From DASZTU01 sp035493835 (lineage in GTDB: Bacteria; Pseudomonadota; Alphaproteobacteria; Rhizobiales; Devosiaceae), in the NCBI GenBank assembly GCA_035493835.1, contig DATJHO010000016.1, forward strand, positions 79,175 to 143,174: DNA of 64,000 bases, written 5' to 3'. Under the pieces are notes generated by a model. The model had not been told where the DNA came from. It made no database searches and was given only the letters and a program-made list of their open reading frames with translations. The position numbers were made by a program, and so were the translations under genes. Shown in pieces: positions 24,774 through 33,492 of this stretch; the first letter of the stretch is position 1, and each line of letters starts with the position of its first letter.

Positions 24774-25807
24774 TCGGCATCGCCGTCGTCGGCTACGGGT
24801 ATTGGGGACCAAATCTGGTGCGCAATTTCTGGGACATCCCGGGCGCGCAATTGCTGTGGGTCTGCGATCTCAAGACCGAGAGGCTCGCGGGCATGCGCAA
24901 GCGCTATCCCGCCGTCGAGATCACCGAAAACTTCGATCAGGTGCTGCAGGATCCGCGCGTCAATGCGGTCGCCATCGCAACGCCGGTCTCCACGCACTTT
25001 GCCCTGGCCATGCGGGCGCTCAAGGCGGGCAAGAGCGTCTTCGTGGAAAAGCCGATCGCCCCGACCGTCGAGCAGGTGGAGCGCCTGATCGATGAAGCCG
25101 ACCGGCGCGGCCTGGTGCTCGCGGTCGATCATACCTTCATCCACACCGGTGCAGTCCGCAAGATGCGGGACATCATCCAGACCGACCTGGGGGACATCTA
25201 CTATTACGACTCGGTCCGCGTGAATCTCGGCCTCTTCCAGCACGACGTAAGCGTGATCTGGGATCTGGCGGTGCATGATCTTTCGATCATGGATTTCGTG
25301 CTGCCCCAGCGGCCGGTGGCGATTTCGGCGACCGGCATCTCGCATGTGCCCGGGTCGCCGGAAAACATCGCCTATTTGACCGTGCATTTCGACAGCAAGG
25401 TCATCGGCCACATCCACGTCAACTGGCTGGCCCCGGTGAAGGTGCGGCGCACGCTGGTGGGCGGCAGCCACAAGATGATCGTCTATGACGATCTGGAGCC
25501 AAGCGAGAAGATCAAGGTCTACGACCGGGGCATCACGCTCGACAATTCGTCGGCGCGGCGCGGCGACAAGGTGCGCCAGATGCAGGTTGGCTACCGCACC
25601 GGCGACATGACCGCGCCGCACCTCGATATCACCGAGGCGCTGAGCAGCGAGTTGCGCGAGTTCGTCACCTGCGTTGAGCGCGGCAGCCGGCCCGCCGCAG
25701 ATGGCCAGGCCGGCCTTCGCGTAGTGCGCATGCTGGAAGCGGCAACGCGGTCGCTGGCGCAGCGTGGCGCGCCGGTGGAAGTCGATGGGGGGAGGGTTTT
25801 GGCATGA
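24770..25807 (+). CDS. Gfo/Idh/MocA-family sugar-nucleotide 3-dehydrogenase (WlbA/WbpB-like)
   Basis: A 345-residue NAD-dependent oxidoreductase. The N-terminal Rossmann motif is VVGYGYWGPNLVRNF; the EKP motif (FVEKPIAP) and the histidine region WDLAVHDLSIM are typical of the family. In the WlbA/WbpB branch the enzyme oxidises C-3 of UDP-GlcNAcA before transamination. The coupled aminotransferase and acyltransferase next to it fit this role. Start and stop overlap both neighbours by four bases. Exact substrate is inferred from context. Confidence 0.85.
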   Translation: MIGIAVVGYGYWGPNLVRNFWDIPGAQLLWVCDLKTERLAGMRKRYPAVEITENFDQVLQDPRVNAVAIATPVSTHFALAMRALKAGKSVFVEKPIAPTVEQVERLIDEADRRGLVLAVDHTFIHTGAVRKMRDIIQTDLGDIYYYDSVRVNLGLFQHDVSVIWDLAVHDLSIMDFVLPQRPVAISATGISHVPGSPENIAYLTVHFDSKVIGHIHVNWLAPVKVRRTLVGGSHKMIVYDDLEPSEKIKVYDRGITLDNSSARRGDKVRQMQVGYRTGDMTAPHLDITEALSSELREFVTCVERGSRPAADGQAGLRVVRMLEAATRSLAQRGAPVEVDGGRVLA

Positions 25808-26907
25808 TCCCGTTTCTGGACCTTAAGGCGCAATATCGGAGCGTGAAGCCCGAGATCGAGCCCGCCGTGTTGGGCGTGCTCGAGTCCGGACAATATGTAC
25901 TCGGCGAGGAGGTGGCGGCGTTCGAGCGCGAGTTCGCCGCCTATTGCGGCACAAGGCACGCGATCGCCGTGAACACCGGCACCAGCGCGCTGCATCTGGC
26001 GCTGCTCGCCGCGGGGGTGGGGCCCGGCGACGAGGTGATCACCACTCCCTTCACCTTCGTCGCAACGGCTGCGGCCATCCGCTATGCCGGGGCGCGACCC
26101 GTTTTCGTCGACATCGATCCAATAACCTTCAACATCGATCCGGCGCGGCTCGAGCGGGCGATCACGCGCAAGACCAAGGCGATCATGCCGGTCCATCTCT
26201 ATGGCCAGATGGCTGAGATGGACACCATCGTCGAGATCGCGCATCGGCGGCGCATACCGATCATCGAGGATGCCTGCCAGGCCCATGGCGCCGAATACAA
26301 ACGCCAGCGCGCCGGCAGCGTCGGCCTTTCCGGCTGCTTCAGCTTCTATCCGGGCAAAAATCTCGGCGCCTATGGCGAAGGCGGCTTGGTCGTCACCAAC
26401 AATGACGAGCAGGCCAAGACCATGCGCATGCTGCGCGACTGGGGCCAGGACCGCCGCTACCATCACGTCATCAAGGGGTACAACTACCGGATGGACGGTA
26501 TCCAGGGCGCAGTCCTGAGGGTCAAGCTCCGGCATCTCGAAGACTGGACCGAAGCGCGGCGGGCCAATGCCCGGCTCTATGCCCAAAGGCTGGGACAATC
26601 GCCGGTCCAGGCGCCCAGCGAAGCGCCCGATCGCCGCCACGTCTGGCACATCTATGCGGTTCGCGCCGCCGATCGCGATGGGCTGCAGCGGGCGCTGGAA
26701 AATGCCGGCGTCCAGACCGGGCTCCACTATCCGATACCGGTGCACCTCCAGCCGGCGCATGCCGATCTCGGGTACCGGGCGGGCGATTTCCCCGAGGCGG
26801 AGGAGGCCGCCAACAGCGTGCTCTCCCTTCCGATGTATCCGGAATTAACCGCAGAGCAGATTGAGGTCGTGGCCGATGCCGTCCACGAAGACGCCTATGT
26901 CCACTGA
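25804..26907 (+). CDS. DegT/DnrJ/EryC1-family sugar aminotransferase (WlbC/WbpE-like)
   Basis: A 367-residue PLP enzyme. The substrate phosphate-binding start IPFLDLKAQY, the NTGTSALHLAL cofactor loop, EDACQAHGAEY and the catalytic lysine in SFYPGKNLGAYGEGG are all present. YNYRMDGIQGAVLRVKL and HVWHIYAVR complete the fold. It likely transfers an amino group to the 3-keto sugar nucleotide made by the preceding oxidoreductase. It overlaps both neighbours. Confidence 0.9.
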   Translation: MIPFLDLKAQYRSVKPEIEPAVLGVLESGQYVLGEEVAAFEREFAAYCGTRHAIAVNTGTSALHLALLAAGVGPGDEVITTPFTFVATAAAIRYAGARPVFVDIDPITFNIDPARLERAITRKTKAIMPVHLYGQMAEMDTIVEIAHRRRIPIIEDACQAHGAEYKRQRAGSVGLSGCFSFYPGKNLGAYGEGGLVVTNNDEQAKTMRMLRDWGQDRRYHHVIKGYNYRMDGIQGAVLRVKLRHLEDWTEARRANARLYAQRLGQSPVQAPSEAPDRRHVWHIYAVRAADRDGLQRALENAGVQTGLHYPIPVHLQPAHADLGYRAGDFPEAEEAANSVLSLPMYPELTAEQIEVVADAVHEDAYVH

Positions 26908-27679
26908 ATCCGAGCTGAAGCGGCCCACGTCCACTGAAACCCAGGCGAGGACGCCGGCGTCCGGTGATACCCAGGACGTCGCGCGCATCGTCAAGTCCGT
27001 GCACGGCCGCAAGCGGGTGATCGAGGATCCGACGTTCGAATTGGGCCTTTCCGACTGGCTTGCGGACAACTATGGCACCGCCGCGCTGATCGAACTCTAT
27101 GGCCGCTTCGCCACCGGCGACGGGGCCATGGATGCCCTCATGCGGCGGGCCATCTGGAAGGCCGGCGCGCGGCGATGCGGCCCCGGGCTGCAGATCAGCA
27201 GCAATGTTGGCTTCAAGCACCTCGAAACCTTCGTGATCGGCCAAGGCGTCTTCATCGGCGCCGGGGCTTACATCCAGGGGCGCTTCGATGGCTCCTGCTC
27301 CATCGGCAATAACGTCTGGATCGGCCCGCAGGCCTATTTCGATGCGCGAAACCTGGTGCTTGGCGACCACGTCGGCTGGGGGCCGAGCGCCAAGGTCCTC
27401 GGGTCCGAGCATACCGGCCAACCGGTATCGGTGCCGATCGTCGGCACCGACCTCGAAATCCGCCCTGTCCGTGTCGACCGCTGGGCCGATATCGGCACCA
27501 ATGCGGTCATTCTTCCCGGGGTTCACATTGGGCAGGGGGCGATCGTGGGGGCGGGCGCCGTGGTGGTCAACGATGTCGATCCGTTCTCGATCGTGGCCGG
27601 GGTGCCGGCCCGCTTCGTGCGCTGGCGGCCCCACACCGAGCATTTGCGCGCCGCGATCCTGCAAGGAGGCAGTCCATGA
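26876..27679 (+). CDS. Hexapeptide-repeat acyltransferase with N-terminal extension
   Basis: About 267 residues. A 25-residue Thr/Ser/Pro-rich start is followed by a roughly 75-residue region of no recognised family (VIEDPTFELGLSDWLADNYG ... ALMRRAIWKAG) and then a left-handed beta-helix (IGNNVWIGPQAYFD, GTNAVILPGVHIGQGAIVGAGAVV) ending in FSIVAGVPARFVRW. This is the layout of maltose/serine acetyltransferase-like enzymes of polysaccharide clusters. Start is ATG 26876 or ATG 26897, both inside the preceding gene. It is a second acyltransferase in the operon, with unknown acceptor. Confidence 0.8.
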   Translation: MPSTKTPMSTESELKRPTSTETQARTPASGDTQDVARIVKSVHGRKRVIEDPTFELGLSDWLADNYGTAALIELYGRFATGDGAMDALMRRAIWKAGARRCGPGLQISSNVGFKHLETFVIGQGVFIGAGAYIQGRFDGSCSIGNNVWIGPQAYFDARNLVLGDHVGWGPSAKVLGSEHTGQPVSVPIVGTDLEIRPVRVDRWADIGTNAVILPGVHIGQGAIVGAGAVVVNDVDPFSIVAGVPARFVRWRPHTEHLRAAILQGGSP

Positions 27680-28662
27680 AAAATCAGCGGATACTTATTA
27701 CCGGCGGCGCCGGGCTCATCGGCTCCCACATCGCCGACCTTGCCGCCAGGGAGCGGCCGCACGAGCTCATCATCCTCGATAATTTCGTACGCGGGCGCCG
27801 GGAGAATCTCGCGCAGGCCTCGGCCGCATTTCCGCTGACCATCGTCGAAGCCGACATCCGGGACCGGGCGACGCTGTCCGAGATCATGATCGGAGTCGAC
27901 ATCGTCTTTCACCAGGCGGCCATTCGCATCACCCAATGCGCCGAGGATCCGCGACTGGCTCATGATGTGCTCGCCACCGGCACGCTCAACGTCATCGAGG
28001 CCGCGGTCGATGCCGGCGTCAAGAAGCTGGTCGCCGCCTCTTCGGCATCGGTGCTCGGGCTGGCCGAGCAGTTCCCAACGACCGAAGCACATCATCCCTA
28101 CAATAACCGCACCATCTACGGCGCCGCCAAGGCGTATAATGAAGGGCTGCTCAGAAGCTTCAGCGAGATGCGCGGGCTGAACTACATCGCCCTGCGGTAT
28201 TTCAACGTCTACGGTCCCCGGATGGATGTGTTCGGCGCCTATACCGAGGTGCTGATCCGCTGGATGGAGCGTATTGCGGCGGGCTTGCCGCCCATCATCA
28301 TGGGCGATGGCAGCCAGACAATGGATTTCGTTCACGTCCGCGACATCGCCCGCGCCAATGTCCTCGCCGCCACGTCGGACGTATCCGACGAGGTGTTCAA
28401 CGTCGCGAGCGGGACCGAAACGAGCCTGCTCGAACTGGCCAACATGCTGTCCAAGGTCATGGGCTCTTCGCTCGCCCCGGTGCACGAGCCGGCGCGCAAG
28501 GTAAACGCCGTGCCCCGCCGCCTCGCCGATACTCGCAAGGCCGAGCGGATGCTCGGGTTCCAGGCCGAGATTTCGCTCGAGCAGGGTTTACGCGACCTCG
28601 TCTCGTGGTGGCGGGCGACGCGCACGGCCGAGAGGAGCGTTTTGGGGAGCGCCTTGGCATGA
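27676..28662 (+). CDS. NAD-dependent epimerase/dehydratase (extended SDR)
   Basis: A 328-residue extended short-chain dehydrogenase acting on nucleotide sugars. The glycine motif GGAGLIGSHI near the N-terminus, the catalytic Y-x3-K in YGAAKAYNE and the substrate loop YFNVYGPRMD are visible. It resembles UDP-glucose 4-epimerases. AAGGAGG gives a strong ribosome-binding site overlapping the previous gene's end. It is followed with a four-base overlap by a second aminotransferase, so a 4-keto sugar intermediate is conceivable. Confidence 0.88.
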   Translation: MKNQRILITGGAGLIGSHIADLAARERPHELIILDNFVRGRRENLAQASAAFPLTIVEADIRDRATLSEIMIGVDIVFHQAAIRITQCAEDPRLAHDVLATGTLNVIEAAVDAGVKKLVAASSASVLGLAEQFPTTEAHHPYNNRTIYGAAKAYNEGLLRSFSEMRGLNYIALRYFNVYGPRMDVFGAYTEVLIRWMERIAAGLPPIIMGDGSQTMDFVHVRDIARANVLAATSDVSDEVFNVASGTETSLLELANMLSKVMGSSLAPVHEPARKVNAVPRRLADTRKAERMLGFQAEISLEQGLRDLVSWWRATRTAERSVLGSALA

Positions 28663-29846
28663 CCGAGCTGATGCAGCAGATTCCGGTCGCCAAGCCGATG
28701 CTCGACGAGCGCGAGGTCGAGGCGGTGCGGCGCGTGGTGCTCTCGGGCTGGGTCACCCAGGGGCCGGAGGTCGCCGCCTTCGAAAACGAGTTCGCCGCCC
28801 ATGTCGGGGCGCCCTTTGCCTGCGCGGTCTCCAATTGCACCACGGCGCTGCATCTGGCGCTGCTCGCCATCGGTGTGGGGGCGGGGGACGAGGTGATCAC
28901 GGTCAGCCACTCGTTCATCGCCACCGCCAATGCGATCCGTTATTGCGGGGCGGTGCCGGTGTTCGTCGATATCGAAGCGGATGGCTTCAATATCGATCCG
29001 GTACTGATCGAGCGGGCCATCGGGCCGCGGACCAAGGCTATCCTTTGCGTCCACCAGCTCGGCATGCCGTGCGATCTGAGCGTGATCGTCCAGATCGCCG
29101 CGCGGCACGGCCTGCCCGTCATCGAGGATGCCGCCTGCGCCACCGGCAGCGAGATACTCTGGGACGGCAAATGGGAACGCATCGGTCGGCCGCATGGCGA
29201 CATCGCCTGCTTCTCCTTCCATCCGCGCAAGGTAGTGACCACCGGCGATGGCGGTATGCTGACGACCGCCAATCCCGACTATGACCGAAAATTCCGGCTC
29301 TGGCGTCAGCACGGCATGAACGTGCCCGACACCGTCCGGCACGGCTCGCGGCAGGTGATCTTCGAGAGCTATGACGAGGTCGGCTACAACTACCGGATGA
29401 CCGATCTGCAAGCAGCAGTAGGGCGCGAGCAGCTGAAGCGTCTGCCGGAGATCATCGAGAAACGCCGGCAGCTGGCCCAGCTCTACGCGGCGGATCTTTC
29501 CCGCATCAATGGAGTGGAACCCCCGTTCGAGCCGACCTGGGCACATAGCAACTGGCAGAGCTATTGCATCCGGCTCCGGTCGGGCATCGATCAGCGCCAG
29601 GTGATGCAGGCCCTGCTCGATCGCGGCATTTCGACCCGCCGCGGCGTCATGAACGCCCACCTGGAAATGGCTTATTCGGCGCACACTGCCGCCTATCGAG
29701 CGGCCGGCGGGCTGGAGCGTTCCGAGGCCGCCCAGGCCCATACGATCATGCTGCCGCTCTTTGCCCAGATGACGGCCGATGAGGTCCGTGCGGTCACCTC
29801 AAGCCTCTCGGAAGTGCTTTCCGGTCTCGACCGGAGCGCCGCCTGA
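28659..29846 (+). CDS. Second DegT-family sugar aminotransferase (perosamine synthase-like)
   Basis: A 395-residue PLP enzyme: IPVAKPMLDEREVEAV, SNCTTALHLALLAIG, EDAACATGSE and the catalytic lysine in SFHPRKVVTTGDGGM. The RKVVTTGDGG variant is seen in perosamine/4-amino-sugar synthases, unlike the GKNLGAYGEGG of the first aminotransferase, so the two probably act on different keto sugars. The start ATG at 28659 overlaps the epimerase stop. It is the last gene of the operon. Confidence 0.88.
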   Translation: MTELMQQIPVAKPMLDEREVEAVRRVVLSGWVTQGPEVAAFENEFAAHVGAPFACAVSNCTTALHLALLAIGVGAGDEVITVSHSFIATANAIRYCGAVPVFVDIEADGFNIDPVLIERAIGPRTKAILCVHQLGMPCDLSVIVQIAARHGLPVIEDAACATGSEILWDGKWERIGRPHGDIACFSFHPRKVVTTGDGGMLTTANPDYDRKFRLWRQHGMNVPDTVRHGSRQVIFESYDEVGYNYRMTDLQAAVGREQLKRLPEIIEKRRQLAQLYAADLSRINGVEPPFEPTWAHSNWQSYCIRLRSGIDQRQVMQALLDRGISTRRGVMNAHLEMAYSAHTAAYRAAGGLERSEAAQAHTIMLPLFAQMTADEVRAVTSSLSEVLSGLDRSAA

Positions 29847-29853
29847 GCCGCCT

Positions 29854-29955
29854 GGAGCCGTTCATGTTTCGAGGAAACGCTGAACGGCCTCTAAGTCTCG
29901 TTGTTGTGTCGCGCTTCCGAACCGACAAAGTGGTAGCCACTTTTCCTGGAAACGC
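29854..29955 (-). repeat. Dispersed 100-bp repeat, family A, copy 2
   Basis: The minus strand reads GCGTTTCCAGGAAAAGTGG at its start (ending at base 29955) and ends with ACGGCTCC-type sequence (GGAGCCG on the plus strand at 29854). It is the inverse counterpart of 15021-15120. The outer 40 bases on each side are nearly identical while the middle differs. It fills the gap between convergent genes. Confidence 0.75.
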
Positions 29956-29957
29956 TT

Positions 29958-31499
29958 CTATTCCGCCGGCCGCGCCGCCCGGTGGAAGGTCAATCGCGAA
30001 ATCCATGGCCGCACCGCCGGCGGAAACCATTCCGGCGGCAGCAGCTTCACCAGTTCGGACAGGGAATAAAGGCCGGAGATTGCCGTTGCGGCGATGCCGA
30101 TGAACGTCGCCGGCCAGAACGGCAGCAGGCTCACTGCCGCGAAGATCAGCAGTCCGGCCGAAATGAAGATTACGCTTAGCCGGATATTGGCCGGGGACCA
30201 GCGGAACCCGGTGAGCCTGCGCACCAGTACAAAGACGAGCGCCGTGTGCCAGATATAGAGTCCGACGAACGCCATGCCGGCCCCGTTGAGGCCCACGACC
30301 CTCAGCAGAATCCAGGCGAGACCGACCTGGACCGTGGCGGCCGCCACTTCGGTCCAGAAGAACATCCGCTGCGCCCCCTTGGCGAGGATGATGAAGCCAA
30401 TCGGCCAGGCGACGATCCTGAGTAGCATGCCGAGGCAGAGCCAGCGCAGCAGCGTGACTGCCGGATGGAATTCCGCCGTGTAAAAAAGCGCGATCACCAG
30501 CGGGGCGAAGGTCATGGTGGCGATGAGTCCGGGCCCCGCCAAGAGGATACTGATTTCCGCCTGCTCGTTGACGAGCCGGTTGCATTCGGCGTGATCGCGC
30601 GCCGCGGCGGTGAGGCGGGGATAAAAGTCCGTGCCCATCGCCTGCAGGATAAAGCCCGCATAGAGCCCGCCGATCGCCCAGGCCGACTGATATAGTCCGG
30701 CCGCCTCGACGCCTTCCGAATGCAGGATGAAGATCCGGATCGCATAGGCGCTTCCGGTCATCAGGAGCCCGCTCGCCATGAACGCGAAGCCGAGCTTGAG
30801 GAGCGCCGCGGTCTCGGCGCGAATCTGGGCCACCGCCAGCGGGGCGGCTGGGATGGCGATCCGCCGCCGGTACCAGAGCGCCGCGAGGAGCGAGACAAAG
30901 GCCATTGCGACGAGCGAGGGAACCATCCCGTCGGTACCGAAAAAATAAACCAGCGGAATCGTCACGACGGTGTCCAGCAGCGCCCCGAGCACGGTCATGC
31001 GGGCCAGATCGCCGATATGCCGCGTGCCCTGGATGATCGCCGCCGGCGCGCCCGTTGCCAGACGTAGGAACACCGCCATCCCCAGCAGGGCGACGCCGCC
31101 AGCCTCGAGCGTATTGCCGAAGGTCAATTGCGAGACCGGCATCGCCAGGGCCGCGAGCATTGCGCCGCCGGCGACGCCCAGGATGATGGTGACCCAGTTC
31201 AGGACGGTTGCCGTGCGGCCGATTCTTGCCGCATCACCTGACCCGACGGCTTCTGCTACTTGCCGAACACCGCTCGATTGGGCACCAATCCCCGCCAGGC
31301 TGACCGTCAGGTCTGCTATCAGGCTGTAGAGCCCGAAAAGTCCAACGCCGGCAGGGCCGAGCAAAACTGCAAGTACTTTAACCCTTATGATTGAAAATAT
31401 TATTGTAATTACAGAAGAAAGTCCGATCAATGATGTCGAGCGAACAATTTGCAAATAGCTCGATTGTCTTTCGTTTTCGTGTGAACTTTCGGAAACCAC
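29958..31499 (-). CDS. Polysaccharide flippase (Wzx/MATE-like)
   Basis: A 513-residue protein with about twelve to fourteen membrane helices. It starts with SLIGLSSVITIIFSIIRVKVLAVLLGPAGVGLFGLY, the first-helix signature of the WzxE/O-antigen flippase branch (shown in outline). It would move lipid-linked repeat units across the inner membrane. GTG at 31499 is the start. The first about 130 bases are markedly AT-richer than the rest. It lies convergent to the amino-sugar operon whose product it may transport. Confidence 0.85.
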   Translation of the reverse strand: MVSESSHENERQSSYLQIVRSTSLIGLSSVITIIFSIIRVKVLAVLLGPAGVGLFGLYSLIADLTVSLAGIGAQSSGVRQVAEAVGSGDAARIGRTATVLNWVTIILGVAGGAMLAALAMPVSQLTFGNTLEAGGVALLGMAVFLRLATGAPAAIIQGTRHIGDLARMTVLGALLDTVVTIPLVYFFGTDGMVPSLVAMAFVSLLAALWYRRRIAIPAAPLAVAQIRAETAALLKLGFAFMASGLLMTGSAYAIRIFILHSEGVEAAGLYQSAWAIGGLYAGFILQAMGTDFYPRLTAAARDHAECNRLVNEQAEISILLAGPGLIATMTFAPLVIALFYTAEFHPAVTLLRWLCLGMLLRIVAWPIGFIILAKGAQRMFFWTEVAAATVQVGLAWILLRVVGLNGAGMAFVGLYIWHTALVFVLVRRLTGFRWSPANIRLSVIFISAGLLIFAAVSLLPFWPATFIGIAATAISGLYSLSELVKLLPPEWFPPAVRPWISRLTFHRAARPAE

Positions 31500-32011
31500 G
31501 AACAGACCCCGGCATTGTGGTGAGTGACGACCAGATGTACCTAAGAAGTGTTGCAGGGTGGTGGTCGTGATGCAATCGCCCCGCGGTACGCTATGTAGCG
31601 CTGCCTGGTAGATCGTAAGAGCTATTTCGAGGTATGTTGAAACAGGGGCCTCATGCTTTCGGCTCGGCGGCCGAAGTGCTGTATTTCGTTCCGGCGGGCA
31701 AGGGCTTAACTTCTCGGCTGGCCCTCTCGCCTTGCGGCGACTTGCAGTTGAGGCCTGGCCAGCTTTGCCGGTCCGGAAAATAGCCCGACTAGCTAAAAAG
31801 ATTAGGTCAATTGATTAAAAAGACGGGGGTCTAGTCCAGCGGTCGTCGCCAGCGAAAGCCGTTGATCGCCAATCGGTTGTGCGGATGCCGCCAAGCTGGT
31901 GGCCGCTGATTTGGCGAGAAGAGGGCGAGTTTGACTCAATGAGGCCGTCACGTCGCCCCATTCAACCAGCAGTCAATACGCCGTTCGAAAAACAACTAGG
32001 TGAGTATAAAA
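31500..32011. other. Non-coding region upstream of the beta-helix secreted protein
   Basis: About 510 bases between divergent genes, AT-rich toward the right. TAAAAAGA occurs twice within 35 bases (near 31793 and 31817), around GATTAGGTCAATTGATT. No credible gene; probable promoters for both the flippase and the secreted protein. The left part has no special feature. Confidence 0.4.
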
Positions 32012-33457
32012 ATGGCGAGTTACCCAGATGCAACCACCACAGGTGTGTCGGCCGGAGTAACCCTGACTTCATCAGGCGGCATGAAGATCACGCAGGCTGG
32101 CACCGTGATCAATGCCATGGACATCAAGGGTACGGTTGACATCGAGGCTAACAACGTCACGATCGAGAACTCCAAGATAGCGTCCAGCGGCAGTGCCGTC
32201 ATCCAGATCGGCGCGGGCGTCACCGGTACCGTGGTCAAGGACAACGACATCAACGGCATGAGCGCCGGCAATATTGGTATCAACGGGGGTGGGACCTTCG
32301 TTGGGAACAATATTCACAACGTGTCCGACGGCATGAGTATTGAAAGCACGAACAGTACGCTGATCCAGGACAACTACATCCATGACATGACCGGACCGGC
32401 GAGTTCCCACTATGACGGTATCCAGGTCGAGGGGAATGCCTCGAACATCAAGATCGAACACAACACCATCGTTAACGAAAATGACCAGACGTCAGCGGTG
32501 ATGATTTGTCCGGACTTCGGGCCGACGACCAACGTGACCGTAGACAACAACATCATGGTTGGCGGCGGCTTTACGATCTACGCCGCCCGAACGACGTCCC
32601 AGGCTGCGGTGAGCAACATTACGATCACCAATAACCACATGGGCGAAGGCCAGTACGGCTATACCGATTTCAACAACACGACGCCAACCTATACCGGCAA
32701 CGTGAACGACGGTAACTCGCTGGTGGGAAGCCTGAACAGCACCAGTTCGAGGACCGCGCCGGACGCGAGCTCAACGGGCACGTCGGGTTCGGGCTCGACG
32801 ACGACGACTGGTTCGGGCACCACCACGTCGGGTTCGGGCACCACCACGTCTGGTTCGGGCACGACGACGTCCGGTTCGGGCACGACGACGTCCGGTTCGG
32901 GCACCACCACGTCGGGTTCGGGCGCCACCACGTCGGGTTCGGGTACGACGACGTCTGGTTCGGGCACCACCACATCCGGCTCGGGCACCACCACGACCAC
33001 CGGGTCCGGTTCGGGCTCAACGGCTACTTCAGGTTCCGATTCCTCGGGTCACCACCAACAATGGTCGGGGCACGGTACCTCGGGCGATGACTACATCAAG
33101 GACACTGCCGGCAGGACGGTCATGACCGGCCAGGGCGGCAATGATCATTTCGTCTTCAGCAGCATCTCAAACATGGGCAGCACCGCCCAGACCCGGGATG
33201 TGATCACCGATTTTGCGAGCGGGGACAAGATCGACCTGTCGCACCTCGATGCCAACACCACGAAAAGTGGCAATCAAGCCTTCTCATTCGAGCCCGGCGA
33301 CAACCAGGCCTTCACGCATACGGCCGGCCAGCTCGCGTGGCGCACCGAGGGGAACCAGACGATCATTCAGGGCGATCGCAATGGTGACGGTGTGCATGAT
33401 TTCGAGATCCAGTTGACCGGCGCGCACCACCTGGCCGCGTCGGACTTCATCCTCTAA
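32012..33457 (+). CDS. Secreted right-handed beta-helix protein with RTX-like C-terminus
   Basis: A 481-residue protein without an N-terminal signal peptide. Residues about 25-240 are parallel beta-helix coils rich in N/T/I/V (VTIENSKIASS, IKIEHNTIVNEN, ITITNNHMGEG), as in pectate-lyase-like enzymes. Residues 267-329 are nine GSGTTTS repeats. The C-terminal about 130 residues are serralysin/RTX-like (TGQGGNDHFVF, DVITDFASGDKIDLSHLD) ending ASDFIL, the hydrophobic tail usual for type I secretion. AGGTGAG lies seven bases before the ATG; GTG 32000 is an alternative. Likely exported by the PrsD/PrsE-like pair at 20514-23652. Enzyme activity is unproven. Confidence 0.85.
   Translation: MASYPDATTTGVSAGVTLTSSGGMKITQAGTVINAMDIKGTVDIEANNVTIENSKIASSGSAVIQIGAGVTGTVVKDNDINGMSAGNIGINGGGTFVGNNIHNVSDGMSIESTNSTLIQDNYIHDMTGPASSHYDGIQVEGNASNIKIEHNTIVNENDQTSAVMICPDFGPTTNVTVDNNIMVGGGFTIYAARTTSQAAVSNITITNNHMGEGQYGYTDFNNTTPTYTGNVNDGNSLVGSLNSTSSRTAPDASSTGTSGSGSTTTTGSGTTTSGSGTTTSGSGTTTSGSGTTTSGSGTTTSGSGATTSGSGTTTSGSGTTTSGSGTTTTTGSGSGSTATSGSDSSGHHQQWSGHGTSGDDYIKDTAGRTVMTGQGGNDHFVFSSISNMGSTAQTRDVITDFASGDKIDLSHLDANTTKSGNQAFSFEPGDNQAFTHTAGQLAWRTEGNQTIIQGDRNGDGVHDFEIQLTGAHHLAASDFIL
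32810..32998 (+). repeat. In-frame tandem repeat: nine 21-bp units
   Basis: Nine consecutive units of the form GGTTCGGGCACCACCACGTCG encode GSGTTTS. Third-position and synonymous changes (ACC/ACG, TCG/TCT/TCC) distinguish units; the sixth encodes GSGATTS and the ninth ends in TT. Degenerate copies flank the array on both sides. Such arrays change length easily by slippage and would alter the linker between the beta-helix and the secretion domain. Confidence 0.9.
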
Positions 33458-33492
33458 GGGTTGACTTAACTAGCCTGAATCAAAACTAGTCT

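Noticed and set aside
32810..32998. CRISPR array
   Set aside because: Units are contiguous 21-mers without spacers and encode a regular peptide in frame.
32689..33000. Minus-strand repeat protein (VVVPEPD repeats)
   Set aside because: It is the complement of the GSGTTTS repeat array; no ribosome-binding site, and the plus-strand protein has recognisable domains on both sides.
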